64,000 nucleotides of DNA from Verrucomicrobiota bacterium (GCA_016200005.1 JACQFP010000020.1:114280-178279); one strand, 5' to 3'; shown: positions 41,136 to 50,950, counted from the first letter of the stretch. Numbers and translations are program-made. The notes: generated by a model from the letters alone, not told the origin.

Positions 41136-42629
41136 TCATGGTCTGCGCAGGCGGAAGAATTTGGCGGCGCCGGTGGCGGGCAGTTGCAGGTTGCGCTCCC
41201 TCCCGCTGACGGTGGGAGTATTGGTGACCGGATTCCAGGTGATTCCCGGCAGCGAGGTGGCAGCTTCAAGGACATAGTTCGTCGCCTTCGCCGGCCAGGA
41301 AAGTTGCACACCCCCAGCCGAACGCGCCATCTGCATCGGTGGACGCTCCGAAAGCCGTGCCACCACGGTGGTGTAAGAAGGCTCCGTCGGGATCGGGACA
41401 ATGCTTATCCCGTCAAAGCTACCAGGGCTGCCAATGTACGCAGTCAGAAATACATTCCCCACAGAGTCACAGCGGACGCTTGCCCCGCCATCATCCTCGG
41501 ATCCTCCACCCGCGATGGCCCACAAAACATTCCCAGCAACGTCGGCTTTGGCGACAAAGAAATCGACCCACCCGCGTGTGGATCGCAGCGTGATCGCGTC
41601 AAACTGCACCGTCCCTTGGAACTGGCCGGCGAACACAGGCTGTCCCTGCTCATCCAGCGCAATCCCGTAAGACATCACGTAAACTGGCAAATTCCTTTGC
41701 CACAGCAAATCGCCGTTGCCATTCAGCTTGGCGATCCCCGTCACGTCTTGCTTAGGCCACTCAAACACGACGTATATGTCCCCATGTTTATCAACGGCGA
41801 GGGACTTCGCGTAGTCTAACGTAACCCACAGTAACTCCCCGTTGAGGTCGTATTTCGCTATGAACCAATCACCGCCGTAGCCGTGGACCGTCCCCGGATT
41901 GACGGTGGTTCCTCCAAAGTCCGAACTGCCCTCGCGGAGGGAGCCGCACGCAATCACGTTTCCGGAGCCGTCCAGCGCGATGCCAGAGCAGGATGTAGAA
42001 TACGAATTGATAGGTTGGCTCGCGACTTTTCTCGCCCACAGCAGATTGCCATTCGCGTCATACTTGCAGAAGAGCGGACTCCACTCGCCATCGCTCTCAA
42101 ACGACCCCAGTTTCAACCCGCCCTTGCTGGTCCCGCCAACGGCGATATTTCCCGCGCTATCCAAACTGATACAAGTGGGGTAAGTCACACTGCCATTCTC
42201 CTCCGGTATTTCGTTATTCCTGACCCAAAGGAGATTGTTCGTGAGACCAAACTTCGCCACGAAAAAGCCCCGGACCGCGGGAAAATCGAAAGTGCCATTT
42301 GTATAAACCTGGCCTATCCAGTACTGGTTTCCCAAAGCATCAGTCTTAACGGCGGCACGATAAACCCCTGCCAAAGAGTTGCTGTTCGCCAACTCGAGAT
42401 CTCCCTGCGGACTGAATTTCCGCAAGGTCCCATCCGAGCGGTAGTCAACAAGCCCGCCATCTCCAGTCACGGCAAGATCCCCAACACCTCCCGCCACGGT
42501 TTTCGCCCAATGGACGTAGGGTTCCTCTGCCGAAAGCGGAATTGCGCCGAGCCAGGCCAAGGCACAGGCGCTGCCCAGCGTCCGGAGCCGGTTCTTGATT
42601 TGCCAGGGGGTATTGATTGTGGTTCGCAT
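41136..42629 (-). CDS. secreted SBBP-like beta-propeller repeat protein
   Basis: The 497-residue protein has a signal peptide (LGSACALAWLGAIPLSA). Repeats of about 50 residues contain GNILWARK-like elements (KYDANGNLLWARKVAS, KYDLNGELLWVTLD, KADVAGNVLWAIAGG), typical of SBBP/seven-bladed propellers. The C-terminal segment (LSWPAKATNYVLEAATSLPG to FFRLRRP) is the verrucomicrobial C-terminal domain. No function is known; probably cell surface. Confidence 0.8.
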   Translation of the reverse strand: MRTTINTPWQIKNRLRTLGSACALAWLGAIPLSAEEPYVHWAKTVAGGVGDLAVTGDGGLVDYRSDGTLRKFSPQGDLELANSNSLAGVYRAAVKTDALGNQYWIGQVYTNGTFDFPAVRGFFVAKFGLTNNLLWVRNNEIPEENGSVTYPTCISLDSAGNIAVGGTSKGGLKLGSFESDGEWSPLFCKYDANGNLLWARKVASQPINSYSTSCSGIALDGSGNVIACGSLREGSSDFGGTTVNPGTVHGYGGDWFIAKYDLNGELLWVTLDYAKSLAVDKHGDIYVVFEWPKQDVTGIAKLNGNGDLLWQRNLPVYVMSYGIALDEQGQPVFAGQFQGTVQFDAITLRSTRGWVDFFVAKADVAGNVLWAIAGGGSEDDGGASVRCDSVGNVFLTAYIGSPGSFDGISIVPIPTEPSYTTVVARLSERPPMQMARSAGGVQLSWPAKATNYVLEAATSLPGITWNPVTNTPTVSGRERNLQLPATGAAKFFRLRRP

Positions 42630-42635
42630 AGTTGT

Positions 42636-42685
42636 GGAGCCGGCGGCAGCCCAAGCGCCTTAACGGCACCGTGGGCCGCCGCTCC
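42636..42685. repeat. inverted repeat between two secreted-protein genes
   Basis: The arms ggagccggcggcagccca and tgggccgccgctcc surround 18 bases, between the subtilase stop and the SBBP gene start. There is no T-run, so a terminator role is doubtful. Confidence 0.55.
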
Positions 42686-42695
42686 AGTGTTTTCA

Positions 42696-44720
42696 TTATT
42701 TGGCCGTGACACTGACCTGGTTCGAGTACGCCGAGGAACCGGCAATGTTGAAGCCACGGACGCGGTAAGAATAGCTGGTCCGCGAAACCGTCGTGAGGTC
42801 CGTGAACTTCGTGGTGTTGGCGCTGAGGGTTGTCAGCGGTTGCCAAGTGCCCGTGCTGCCGGTCTTGCGCTCGACCTGAAATCCGCCTTCGTTGTTCGAC
42901 TTGTCGGTCCAGGCCAGCGCGACTCCCCCGCCCTTGGCCGGAGTCTGGGCGGAAGCGGTGAGGCTCGCGGGGGCGGCTGGCAGACCCACATTCGGCGTGG
43001 TGACGTTGACCGAATTGGGGTAGCCGGAGCTGCCGCCGGCATGGTAAGCCCGGAGGCGGTAGGAGTAGGTGGTGTTGGGCGAAACCGTCCAGTCGGAATA
43101 GCTCGTCAGGTTGGCACCAACCGTATCCACCAGGACATACGGTTGGCTGCCGCTTGACCGCTCGATGGCGAAGCCCAGTTCGTTGGCGGATTGATCGGCC
43201 CAGTTCAAGTCCACCCGGCCACCGGCGCCGACCACGGCTTGCACATTGGCGGGTGCGTTCGGAGCGGCAAGCGTGTTGGCCGGTACGGCCATGAGTGTGC
43301 CGATGTCCAGCGTCCCACCGGTGACCGTGATTCCGTTGAGCGCCCCAAGCGGGCGCACGCCTGCGGTGAGCAGATCGGTTCGGGTTTGCTGCGGGGTCGT
43401 GCCAGGGTGAACAGAAGCGTAGAGCGCGACTGCGCCGGTGACGTGCGGGGCCGCCATGGACGTGCCTCGCTTGAAGTCATACGTGCTGGGCGGAACTGTG
43501 GAAAGGATTTCCAGTTCGGGAATGTGGGTGGCACTCAGGTATTGGCCTCCAGGCGCACCGAGGTCCACGTTAGTCTGACCGTAATTGGAATAAGTCGCCA
43601 GCGCGCCGTCCCGGGTAATTGCCGCCACGGATACCACTGCGTTGTAGCCGGCCGAGGCGGTGGTATCAAATGACGATGGGTAACTGGGCGCAAAATCATT
43701 GTTGTTGGTGTTATTCCCGGCGGAACAAACCGAGAGGATGCCTGCCTGGGCGGCGCGCGTGAAGGAATCGAGCAGGGCCTGGCTGAAACCGCCGCTGCTC
43801 CAGGAATGATTCAGCGCCACGAGGTTCAGGCCTTTCCGAGTTTTGAGCGTGGTCATGTAATCCAACGCCTGCACGGTGCCGAAAGATGTGCCGTTGTTGG
43901 TGCCGAAGATTTTCCCGGAGATCAGCGTCACGTTCCAATTCACGCCCGCGACGCCGATGCCGTTGCCACCGACGGCGCCAATCGTCCCGGCCACATGGGT
44001 GCCGTGCGTGTCGGCGATGACGTCCTCGTATGAAACCATCCCGTTGTTGCCGGCGGCATTCCAGCCATGCTCATCGTCCACGTAACCGTTGCCATCGTCG
44101 TCAATGCCGTTGCCGGGAATCTCGCCGGGATTGGTCCAGACGTTCGCGGCCAGATCCGGGTGATCCACTTGGATTCCTCCATCAATGACTCCCACGCATA
44201 CGTCCCGTGAACCCGTGAAGCCCAGTGCCCATGCCTTCTCCGCCTGCGTGCCGTACGAGTTGCTCGTGCCCCCCGGCCCGATCGGAAAGGGAAGATCGTC
44301 ACCGTACATTCCCCAGAGCCAACCGTCGGTGTAAAACGGATCATTCGGTTCGGCTTGCGGCGTCACGACCCAGTTCGGCTCGGCGAATTCCACCCCGGGC
44401 AGATTGTTCAACAAGCGGACGGCTGCGGGCACCGCCATGGCCGTCGCGGCGTGGGTGAGGCCGATCCGGCCATGGTCTTTCATCGCCGGGGTTTGAAGAT
44501 GCTGGATCAAACCCAGCCCGGCTTGCTGGAAGGCACCGGTCAATTGTTGATCGGTGACGTTCGCCTTGAATTGGACCAAGAGTTCGTCGGGCAGATACGC
44601 CGGACCACCGGGCGCGATTCCAACCGGGGGAAGCGCCTGGGCAAAGCCGGACGCGGTTGCAAACAGGAGAATCACCGCCCCGGCGGCGAGGGTGAGGAGC
44701 TGATTGGATTTGGTTTTCAT
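42696..44720 (-). CDS. secreted S8 family subtilisin-like protease with two FN3 domains
   Basis: The ATG at 44720 (MKTKSNQLLTLAAGAVI) starts a signal peptide; the open frame reaches 45002. A propeptide-like domain (about 30-120) precedes the catalytic domain: Asp in VCVGVIDGGI, His in DTHGTHVAGTI, oxyanion Asn in VALNHSWSSGG, Ser in GTSMAAPHVTGA. Two fibronectin type III domains (about 475-560 and 575-674) follow. An extracellular protease of 674 residues; the FN3 domains may bind substrate. It is followed by the SBBP-like gene 66 bases on. Confidence 0.93.
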   Translation of the reverse strand: MKTKSNQLLTLAAGAVILLFATASGFAQALPPVGIAPGGPAYLPDELLVQFKANVTDQQLTGAFQQAGLGLIQHLQTPAMKDHGRIGLTHAATAMAVPAAVRLLNNLPGVEFAEPNWVVTPQAEPNDPFYTDGWLWGMYGDDLPFPIGPGGTSNSYGTQAEKAWALGFTGSRDVCVGVIDGGIQVDHPDLAANVWTNPGEIPGNGIDDDGNGYVDDEHGWNAAGNNGMVSYEDVIADTHGTHVAGTIGAVGGNGIGVAGVNWNVTLISGKIFGTNNGTSFGTVQALDYMTTLKTRKGLNLVALNHSWSSGGFSQALLDSFTRAAQAGILSVCSAGNNTNNNDFAPSYPSSFDTTASAGYNAVVSVAAITRDGALATYSNYGQTNVDLGAPGGQYLSATHIPELEILSTVPPSTYDFKRGTSMAAPHVTGAVALYASVHPGTTPQQTRTDLLTAGVRPLGALNGITVTGGTLDIGTLMAVPANTLAAPNAPANVQAVVGAGGRVDLNWADQSANELGFAIERSSGSQPYVLVDTVGANLTSYSDWTVSPNTTYSYRLRAYHAGGSSGYPNSVNVTTPNVGLPAAPASLTASAQTPAKGGGVALAWTDKSNNEGGFQVERKTGSTGTWQPLTTLSANTTKFTDLTTVSRTSYSYRVRGFNIAGSSAYSNQVSVTAK

Positions 44721-44840
44721 GGTCGGATTGAGATTCAATTCGTTGGTTGTTCCGCTTGTGCGACCGGGCCGCATTTGCGTGTTCGAAGGAGCAATCGGGC
44801 GAGTTTCAGCGAATCTTTCAAAAATCTTTTGCCCTTCTTC

Positions 44841-44975
44841 GTAGCCGCGGACGTGAGTCCGCGCTGAATTCCTTGGGCACTCAGCCAAGCACATGCCAAC
44901 CACCGTCACTTGGAAAGAGATCCGCGCAAGATTGGGTCCCTTGGAGGATTTGCGCCGACTCACGTCGGCGGCTAC
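44841..44975. repeat. dispersed inverted repeat (GTAGC..ACGTGAGTC family), copy 1
   Basis: The left arm gtagccgcggacgtgagtcc and right arm gactcacgtcggcggctac are reverse complements, 97 bases apart, between the WD40 kinase and the subtilase. A second copy is at 54741-54810. Confidence 0.75.
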
Positions 44976-44979
44976 GGCG

Positions 44980-47900
44980 TTACTCGAACAACTGCGGCGC
45001 ACGGGTGCGGAGCGAACGGCTGACTGCGGCCAGTTCGTCCGGCTTCAGCGGCAGCATTACCCCGGCAGCGTTTAGCCGGCGACCGGAAACCAGCTTCGCG
45101 TAGTCGGCGATCACGTCAGCAGTCAGATGCGATTCGGTGAGATCCCAAGCGCGGAGCAGGTGGGGATCACTGGCGGTGATCAGGCGATGGCTGCGCGTCA
45201 TGAAGGCGAACCGGATGTCACCCGGGTGTTTCAGCAAGGGTGTGACGGCTTCACCGGTGGCGGCATCCCATACTCGAGCCTGCCGCTTGTCACTCCGGCC
45301 AATGATGAACCGGCCATCCGGACTCCAATGCGCGACGCGGACAGGACCTTCGGGCAGACGCAACGGAGCGAGCAGTTGCGTGGCGGTTTCCGCGTCCCAC
45401 ACCAAGACCTCTTCGTTGCTGCCGGCGGTGAGCAACCGGCGACCGTCCGGTGACCATTCCACCGAGTAGAGATTCCTTGTGTGTTTGATACCTGAAACAG
45501 CGACTTTTCCGCTTGGGACGTCGAGAATTGTGACCGGCCCGCCATGGTCAGCCAAGGCCAGGCGTTTGCCGTCGGGGGAGAACTCGGACTGGATGATCGA
45601 ACCTGTGAGGGTGTAGGGCGCTCCGATGAGCTTCCCGGAGTCCAAGTCGAGCCATTCGAGGATATCTCCTTGGCTGATTTGCATCCCACGAGTCCAGACT
45701 CCAATTTTGGCATCGGGACTGATCGTCACCACCTGACCTTCTGACTTCGGAGCCTCTACGGTTCGGTCGAGGGTGCCGTCCGTGGTTCGCCAGAAGCGGA
45801 TCACGTGGTCCGTGCCACAAGTCACGAGCTGACCGGCATCGGGCGTGAAGCGCATCCGGGCGATGCCGCCCGGGTGTTCGAGACTGAATTTCCACAACGT
45901 GCCGCCTTCCTCGCGGACGAGAATCACCGGGGCCGGAGCGTCATTCGTAAGGCTGACCGGGTTTATGGCCCAGCAGCGACCAGAGTTTCCTTCCAGGAAC
46001 CCAGTAAATGAATGATAGGGATGGGGAGGTTTCAGCCGAAATAGCTCCTTCAGACTATCCGGATCCATGAGGAGCATCGTTCCGTCCTGCAATGGAACGG
46101 ACACCGGACCCGGATTGCGACCACAGGCGTTGAAGCGTTCCGCCGTCCCCGTCTGGAGCGGCTCCGGCATTTGGACCCTGGCCGACTCGGTCGGAAGCGA
46201 TTTCATATCCCAGACCCGTGCGTTGCCATCAGCACCAGCAGTCAGCAGGCGCTGGCCATCGGGGCTGAATTGGACTGAGTTCAGCCAGAGATTCTGCCAG
46301 ATCGGATCGCGCAGCTGTTCGCCCGACTCCAAGCTCCAGACCAGGGCGGCGCCATCATCGCCGCCGCTGGCGAGGCGCTTCCCGTCCGGGCTGAAGGCCC
46401 AGCATTGCGCGTAGGTAATCTCCAATGCTGGCAGCGCTTCTCGGAATGAATCGCAATACCAGGCGCGGGTGAAATAGTCCTTGCCACCATGCATCCAGCC
46501 AAAGAACCGTCCTCCCGCCCCCGGCTCTACAAACATGACCATCTGCCCTCCGCCCTTGAGGGGGTCGCCCACCCGCCGGCCCGTCTGCACCTCCCACGCC
46601 TGGAGCTCGCACTCGCGTACGGCCTGTGAACCGCTGATCAGGTGGCGACCATCATCCGTCAGAATCGCCCGCATCACCGGCAGCCGATGTTCCAGCGGTG
46701 AACCGACCGGTTCCCCGGAAGGCAGTCGCCAGAGGCGGACGGTCTTATCCGCGCTGGCCGATGCCAGCAGGCTTCCGTCCGCACTGAACGACAGGAACCA
46801 CACCTCTTGCTGGTGCCCTCGAAGTTCGGTCACCAGATGGCCGTCGCGGAGATCGAGCAACCGGACCACCGAGCCGCGCTGGGAAACCGCCAGCCACCGC
46901 TCGTCCGGACTAAAGGTGGACCACAGCAGGTTGGTGGACATGCCGGGCCACACCTCGGCGGACGAGAATACTTCGCGACCTGATTTCGCATCCAGGACGG
47001 CGAAGAAGTTCGACATCCGACCGGGGCCGTCGAATGGCAAATGTTGCGGCGATGAACAGGCGAACAGGCGTTCACCATCCCTGCTGAAGCGGACGTAACC
47101 CATGAAGCTCCCCATCGCTTTCGGCCCCCAGAGCCGCCCACCCGAACCCGCATCGCAGACGGTCAGTTTGCCGTCGTAGGTGCCGTTGGCAATGAACCGG
47201 CCATCCGGGCTGAAGGCGCTGGACATCACGCCGGAGTCATGGGGCAGTACTTGGAGCAGGTGCGGCATCTGATTCAGGGTTTGTTGGATGCGGATCCGGT
47301 GGATGGATTCCTCGGCAGGCTGGTTGGTGACGAGCGGCAGCGCATCGGCAAACCACAACAACGCGCCTGCGGGATCGCCTTCGTCGAGCAAACGCACGCC
47401 GTTGGCCACACGCAAGCGGACGATGCGTGTGCGGTTTTCATCACCGAGCTTCGTGAGGTTTTTGGCCAGCTTGGTTTTCTCGGCGGCAAGGTTGCGCACG
47501 ACGCGGGTTTGTTTCGCCTGCCACCACCAACCGAGGGCGATGACGACCGCGAGCGCGGTTACGACGGCGCCGGCGCGTTGGACGAAACGCAGTTGACCAG
47601 CGAGCTTCCTTTGGCGGCGCACGGAGCCGCCGCTTTGGAGCAGCGCGAGGTCGGCGTTCATTTCCTCGGCGGACTGGTAGCGCTCTTGCACATTCGCCGC
47701 GCAGGCTTTGAGCAGAATGGCGTTGAATTCGAGCAGTTGCGCGCTGTCGGGCGCGTCAATGATCTGGGTGAACGGCTCTGGGAAATCCTTCCGGTCCTTT
47801 CCCATACCGGCTTCGTAAAGAACTTTGCCCAGGCTGTAGAGGTCGGCCTGCGGCGAGTTCGGTCCTTCGGGCGGGATGAAGCCTTCGGTGCCGACGTAGG

Positions 47901-48555
47901 AGCGCGCCTCGGCGGTTTCAATGACGAGGCCGATGTCGGCCAGCTTGGGCACGCCACCGACGAAGATAATGTTCGAGGGTTTGATGTCGCGGTGGATCAG
48001 GCCGGCGCGGTGCAGGTGAGCGAGACCGAGGTTGAGCGTGAGGCCGAGTTCAAGGCATTCGCCGAGCGGCAGGCGGCCACGCTGGAGCAGGACTTTGGAG
48101 AGGGTCTTGGGGATGTAGGTTGAGGGTTGAAAGTTAAGGGTTGAGAGTTTGTCCGCGTCTTTCGCTTCACCCTCAACTCTCAACTCTGAGCTCTCAACCT
48201 GCGGCTCCGCCGCATCATCCGCCAGTTCCATGACGTAGTAGAAATAGCCCTCGGCGTCGTTGCGACCGATCTGGAGGATGTCAATGAAGGCTTCGTTGCC
48301 GCGCGAGAGCGGCTCAAATTTCTGGATGCCGTGGAACTCGCGTTCGTAGGGGCGGGCGTCGGTGAAGCGATCGCGGAACACGACCTTCACCGCGCGCCAG
48401 GTACCGACGGTGGTGCGGGCAAGCCACACGTCGCCGTAACTCCCGCCGCCGATGCGCCGGATCAGTTCGTGGTCGGGCACAGCCGGCATCACCGGCGCCA
48501 TCCAGGACGGCGCGCTGGTGGCGTCGGTGGCTTTGGGTTGAGGCTCAGGCGGCAT
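44980..48555 (-). CDS. Ser/Thr protein kinase with transmembrane helix and WD40 propeller
   Basis: The 1191-residue protein has an N-terminal kinase domain (about 29-305): glycine loop IRRIGGGSYGDVWLA, the lysine in RAVKVV, catalytic HRDIKPSN, and DIG (LADIGLV) in place of DFG. A transmembrane helix (about 325-348, VVTALAVVIALGWWW) and a coiled coil lead to many WD40 blades with AFSPDGRFIANG, SFSADGSLLASASADKTVRLW and similar repeats up to about 1100. Residues about 113-146 are a Ser/Glu-rich insert translated from a DNA repeat. A sigma factor gene lies upstream, suggesting a joint regulatory module. Confidence 0.92.
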   Translation of the reverse strand: MPPEPQPKATDATSAPSWMAPVMPAVPDHELIRRIGGGSYGDVWLARTTVGTWRAVKVVFRDRFTDARPYEREFHGIQKFEPLSRGNEAFIDILQIGRNDAEGYFYYVMELADDAAEPQVESSELRVEGEAKDADKLSTLNFQPSTYIPKTLSKVLLQRGRLPLGECLELGLTLNLGLAHLHRAGLIHRDIKPSNIIFVGGVPKLADIGLVIETAEARSYVGTEGFIPPEGPNSPQADLYSLGKVLYEAGMGKDRKDFPEPFTQIIDAPDSAQLLEFNAILLKACAANVQERYQSAEEMNADLALLQSGGSVRRQRKLAGQLRFVQRAGAVVTALAVVIALGWWWQAKQTRVVRNLAAEKTKLAKNLTKLGDENRTRIVRLRVANGVRLLDEGDPAGALLWFADALPLVTNQPAEESIHRIRIQQTLNQMPHLLQVLPHDSGVMSSAFSPDGRFIANGTYDGKLTVCDAGSGGRLWGPKAMGSFMGYVRFSRDGERLFACSSPQHLPFDGPGRMSNFFAVLDAKSGREVFSSAEVWPGMSTNLLWSTFSPDERWLAVSQRGSVVRLLDLRDGHLVTELRGHQQEVWFLSFSADGSLLASASADKTVRLWRLPSGEPVGSPLEHRLPVMRAILTDDGRHLISGSQAVRECELQAWEVQTGRRVGDPLKGGGQMVMFVEPGAGGRFFGWMHGGKDYFTRAWYCDSFREALPALEITYAQCWAFSPDGKRLASGGDDGAALVWSLESGEQLRDPIWQNLWLNSVQFSPDGQRLLTAGADGNARVWDMKSLPTESARVQMPEPLQTGTAERFNACGRNPGPVSVPLQDGTMLLMDPDSLKELFRLKPPHPYHSFTGFLEGNSGRCWAINPVSLTNDAPAPVILVREEGGTLWKFSLEHPGGIARMRFTPDAGQLVTCGTDHVIRFWRTTDGTLDRTVEAPKSEGQVVTISPDAKIGVWTRGMQISQGDILEWLDLDSGKLIGAPYTLTGSIIQSEFSPDGKRLALADHGGPVTILDVPSGKVAVSGIKHTRNLYSVEWSPDGRRLLTAGSNEEVLVWDAETATQLLAPLRLPEGPVRVAHWSPDGRFIIGRSDKRQARVWDAATGEAVTPLLKHPGDIRFAFMTRSHRLITASDPHLLRAWDLTESHLTADVIADYAKLVSGRRLNAAGVMLPLKPDELAAVSRSLRTRAPQLFE
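48119..48203. repeat. GTTGAGAGT-type repeat inside the kinase gene
   Basis: The plus strand reads gttgagggttgaaagttaag, then ggttgagagtttg, and after a gap accctcaactctcaactctg, an inverted arrangement. Read on the minus strand in frame it encodes VESSELRVEGEAKDADKLST, an insert with no counterpart in other kinases. Confidence 0.7.
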
Positions 48556-48901
48556 GGGAGGTCAGCGGCGGTTCACCGGGCGAGCGTTTTGGAGCGCGAC
48601 TGACTTGCGCCGTTTTCCGAAAGCGCCGCAGGGGCGGCGCACTCCAAGACCTCGCTGCGGTTCGGAGGCACACGGCAAACGCGCCAGCGTCTTGGACTGC
48701 GGGAGCCCTGTCCCGCTTTCCGAAACGTGACGCCAGTAAGAGCGACAACTATTCATCGCACACTCTCCATCCTGCCCCATGCAATCCGGCGTAGGAGCCG
48801 GCGCTCAAGCCGGCGCGTGCCGGTGCGGGGTGCCGGTTGATATTTGGCAAAGCGCAACGGACGCAGCCGGCGCAGATATTCACGGAGTTTGTTGAGCCAG
48901 T
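48556..48901. other. repeat-rich gap between kinase and sigma factor genes
   Basis: This 346-base gap contains a palindromic element at 48611-48726 and a second at about 48786-48830 (ggagccggcgctcaagccggcgcgtgccgg). Frames across it read as repeat-derived peptides. No gene is supported. Confidence 0.45.
48611..48726. repeat. dispersed palindromic element
   Basis: The ends ttttccgaaagcgccgc and cccgctttccgaaac, with internal gcgccgcaggggcggcgc and two ccaagac/cttggac words in opposite orientation, give a nested palindrome. It lies upstream of the kinase start. Confidence 0.5.
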
Positions 48902-49552
48902 TCAAAGTGGTTTCTCCTTCAGTCGTTCGACCTCGCGTTTCACCTCCTTCGCCAGTCGGTGGCGGACGAGATAAACCTGCCCGATGCTCACCTGAAGCAT
49001 CCGGGCGACTTCGCTCGGTTTGAGTCCCTTCACCGCGCTGAGGTGGAAGATTTGGTAGTGTTCAGCCTTCACGCGAACTTTCACCCTCTCCATGGCGGCG
49101 TCCACGAGGTTGCGTTCCCATTCCTCGTCCCAGGCGGCGTCCTGCTGGACGCTGGCGGAGGGATCGGGCACACGTTCGACGGTGGCCGTTCGCCGGGAAT
49201 CCGCGTCGCCGGCCGGCGCCTGCTGAAAGGCTGGTTGGCGGCGGCGAAGCTCATCCATGATTCGCAGCCGGGTCACGTGCATAAGCCAGCCCTTGAAGGA
49301 GCACCGGGCCGGGTCGTACGCGAAGTCCGGCATTTTCTTCGCAACCGACAGAACGGTTTCCTGAACAACATCTTCCGCCTCGGAATCGCTGAGGCCCGAT
49401 TTGATGGCGACGCCGTAGATGAATTTCCAGTAGGTGTTGAAGAACTCCCTCCAGCTCGCCTGGTCTTCCCAATCGCGAAGCCGATCGAGCAGGCTGCGGC
49501 GGGTGGGCAGCAGCACCTCCCGGTTTGGAGAAAGGTCAGAACGTGACGACAT
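48902..49552 (-). CDS. ECF-type RNA polymerase sigma factor
   Basis: The ATG at 49552 (MSSRSDLSPNREVL) gives 216 residues. Region 2 spans WREFFNTYWKFIYGVAIKSGLSDSEAEDVVQETVLSVAKKM with the core-binding and -10 elements, and region 4 spans FHLSAVKGLKPSEVARMLQVSIGQVYLVRHRLAKEV with the -35-binding HTH. This layout, beside a WD40 Ser/Thr kinase, is common in Planctomycetes and Verrucomicrobia, where kinase and ECF factor form a module. No anti-sigma gene is adjacent. Confidence 0.92.
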   Translation of the reverse strand: MSSRSDLSPNREVLLPTRRSLLDRLRDWEDQASWREFFNTYWKFIYGVAIKSGLSDSEAEDVVQETVLSVAKKMPDFAYDPARCSFKGWLMHVTRLRIMDELRRRQPAFQQAPAGDADSRRTATVERVPDPSASVQQDAAWDEEWERNLVDAAMERVKVRVKAEHYQIFHLSAVKGLKPSEVARMLQVSIGQVYLVRHRLAKEVKREVERLKEKPL

Positions 49553-50209
49553 GGCAATAAGAGATCGTGAGAGTTTCCGGAAATCTTTCAAGAATGTTTG
49601 GAAGCGAAGGGGAGTGCGGGCGCCATGTCTGGCCATCCACCTTTACTCGCCCGGCGCCGGCCTGTGTGCGGCATTACGCGCGTTAAGTTGTCGTGCAGTA
49701 TGTTCCTCAGCCCACTGCTGGACCGGCTGAACTGAAAGATAGCGTCGATGGTTTGCGGGAAGGAGACGTGTTCCAAGGCCGGGCTGAAGTCGGAGTTAAA
49801 TTCGTGGATAACAAGTGCGGGTGCCACATGGGGTACACCTTATGCCGAAAATTCCCGGAGTCCTCATTCAATCAGTGCAAACCGGTTGACCGCGCATCTG
49901 GTCGTCCGAAGCAAGCAAAGGTTGCAACCTGCGTCTGCCGCCGGACATTTTTTCGTCAAGGAGATATTTGAATCGGTCGAGCGGGTTGTTTTAGGTGTTA
50001 GAGAAACTGCCCTCCGGTGTAGGTCGTCGAATAGCGGTGGCACTTGTTCATCGTGCCTGCGCATTGGGGAGTCGCGTTGCGAGCCGGCGTCGGTCCAACG
50101 GCCTTACCCAAGCGAGATGGAACGCGAGCGGGCGGTGTCTGGAAATATGCTTGCCTGAACCGGCTGTACTCGTTAAGCGAGACTGCGTACGGCAAAACTT
50201 GGGTTGGTT
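49553..50209. other. intergenic stretch of about 650 bases, no supported gene
   Basis: The gap separates the minus-strand sigma factor from the plus-strand PAS sensor and must contain both promoters. Several frames of 60-130 residues lie on both strands but lack conserved motifs, signal peptides or consistent starts. I see no recurring repeat. Confidence 0.45.
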
Positions 50210-50950
50210 ATGAACCACGAGCAATGGAAACTTTGGAAGCCGCCCACCAAAGCGACGAGAGAGTCGCTGCTCCGCCGTTACGGCGTTGCCATGGTGCTGC
50301 CGCTGATCGCTGCGTTGGTCGTTTACCTGCGATCGGCGCTGACCGAGACGCCATTTTTTGTTTTCCTCGGCGTGATTGTGCTCAGCGCCGCCAATGGCGG
50401 TCTCGCCCCGGCCTTCGTTTCCACGGCCCTGTCCTCGCTGCTGATTCGCCTGCTGTTCATCCATCCCGTGGCCAAGCTTCATTACGGCGGCGATTTCGAA
50501 GGGATGGAGCAGATGGTGGGGTTCGTACTGGTGGCCATACTGGTCAGTTCCTTCGTCGCCGGTCTTCGCCGCGAGCGAAATCATTTGCTCGACAGTGAAG
50601 AGCGTTACCGGTTGCTTGCCGAAACCGCCTCCGACGCCATCATCGTGATCGACGAGCAGGGCGAAATCCTTTACGTCAATCCCGTCGCCGAAAAAATCTT
50701 TGGCGGCCAGGCCAGCCAGTTGCTCGGCCAAAACCTGAATCTCCTCCTGCCGGGCGACGGTTTCCGCGAGCAACTCACGAACCTGAAGCGCAGCCTCGAC
50801 ACCCGCAAGAAAGCGGTAGCCGTCCAACTGCCGGCTCGTCACCAAAGCGGCGAACATCTCCTGGTCGAAATGACCCTCGGCACAACCAGCCACCGCGGCA
50901 AAAATATCTTCACCGCAATCATCCGCGACCTCACCAGCCACAACCGCTGA
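50210..50950 (+). CDS. membrane PAS sensor with DUF4118-like transmembrane region, no kinase
   Basis: The ATG at 50210 (MNHEQWKLWKPPTK) gives 246 residues. The first 125 residues form three to four membrane helices with the pattern of the KdpD-type DUF4118 domain (VLPLIAALVVYLRSAL, VFLGVIVLSAANGGLAPAF). A PAS domain follows (about 130-245) with LAETASDAIIVIDEQGEILYVNPVAEKIFG. The protein stops there: no histidine kinase, GGDEF or output domain. Either it is a truncated kinase or it works with a partner in trans. Confidence 0.8.
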   Translation: MNHEQWKLWKPPTKATRESLLRRYGVAMVLPLIAALVVYLRSALTETPFFVFLGVIVLSAANGGLAPAFVSTALSSLLIRLLFIHPVAKLHYGGDFEGMEQMVGFVLVAILVSSFVAGLRRERNHLLDSEERYRLLAETASDAIIVIDEQGEILYVNPVAEKIFGGQASQLLGQNLNLLLPGDGFREQLTNLKRSLDTRKKAVAVQLPARHQSGEHLLVEMTLGTTSHRGKNIFTAIIRDLTSHNR

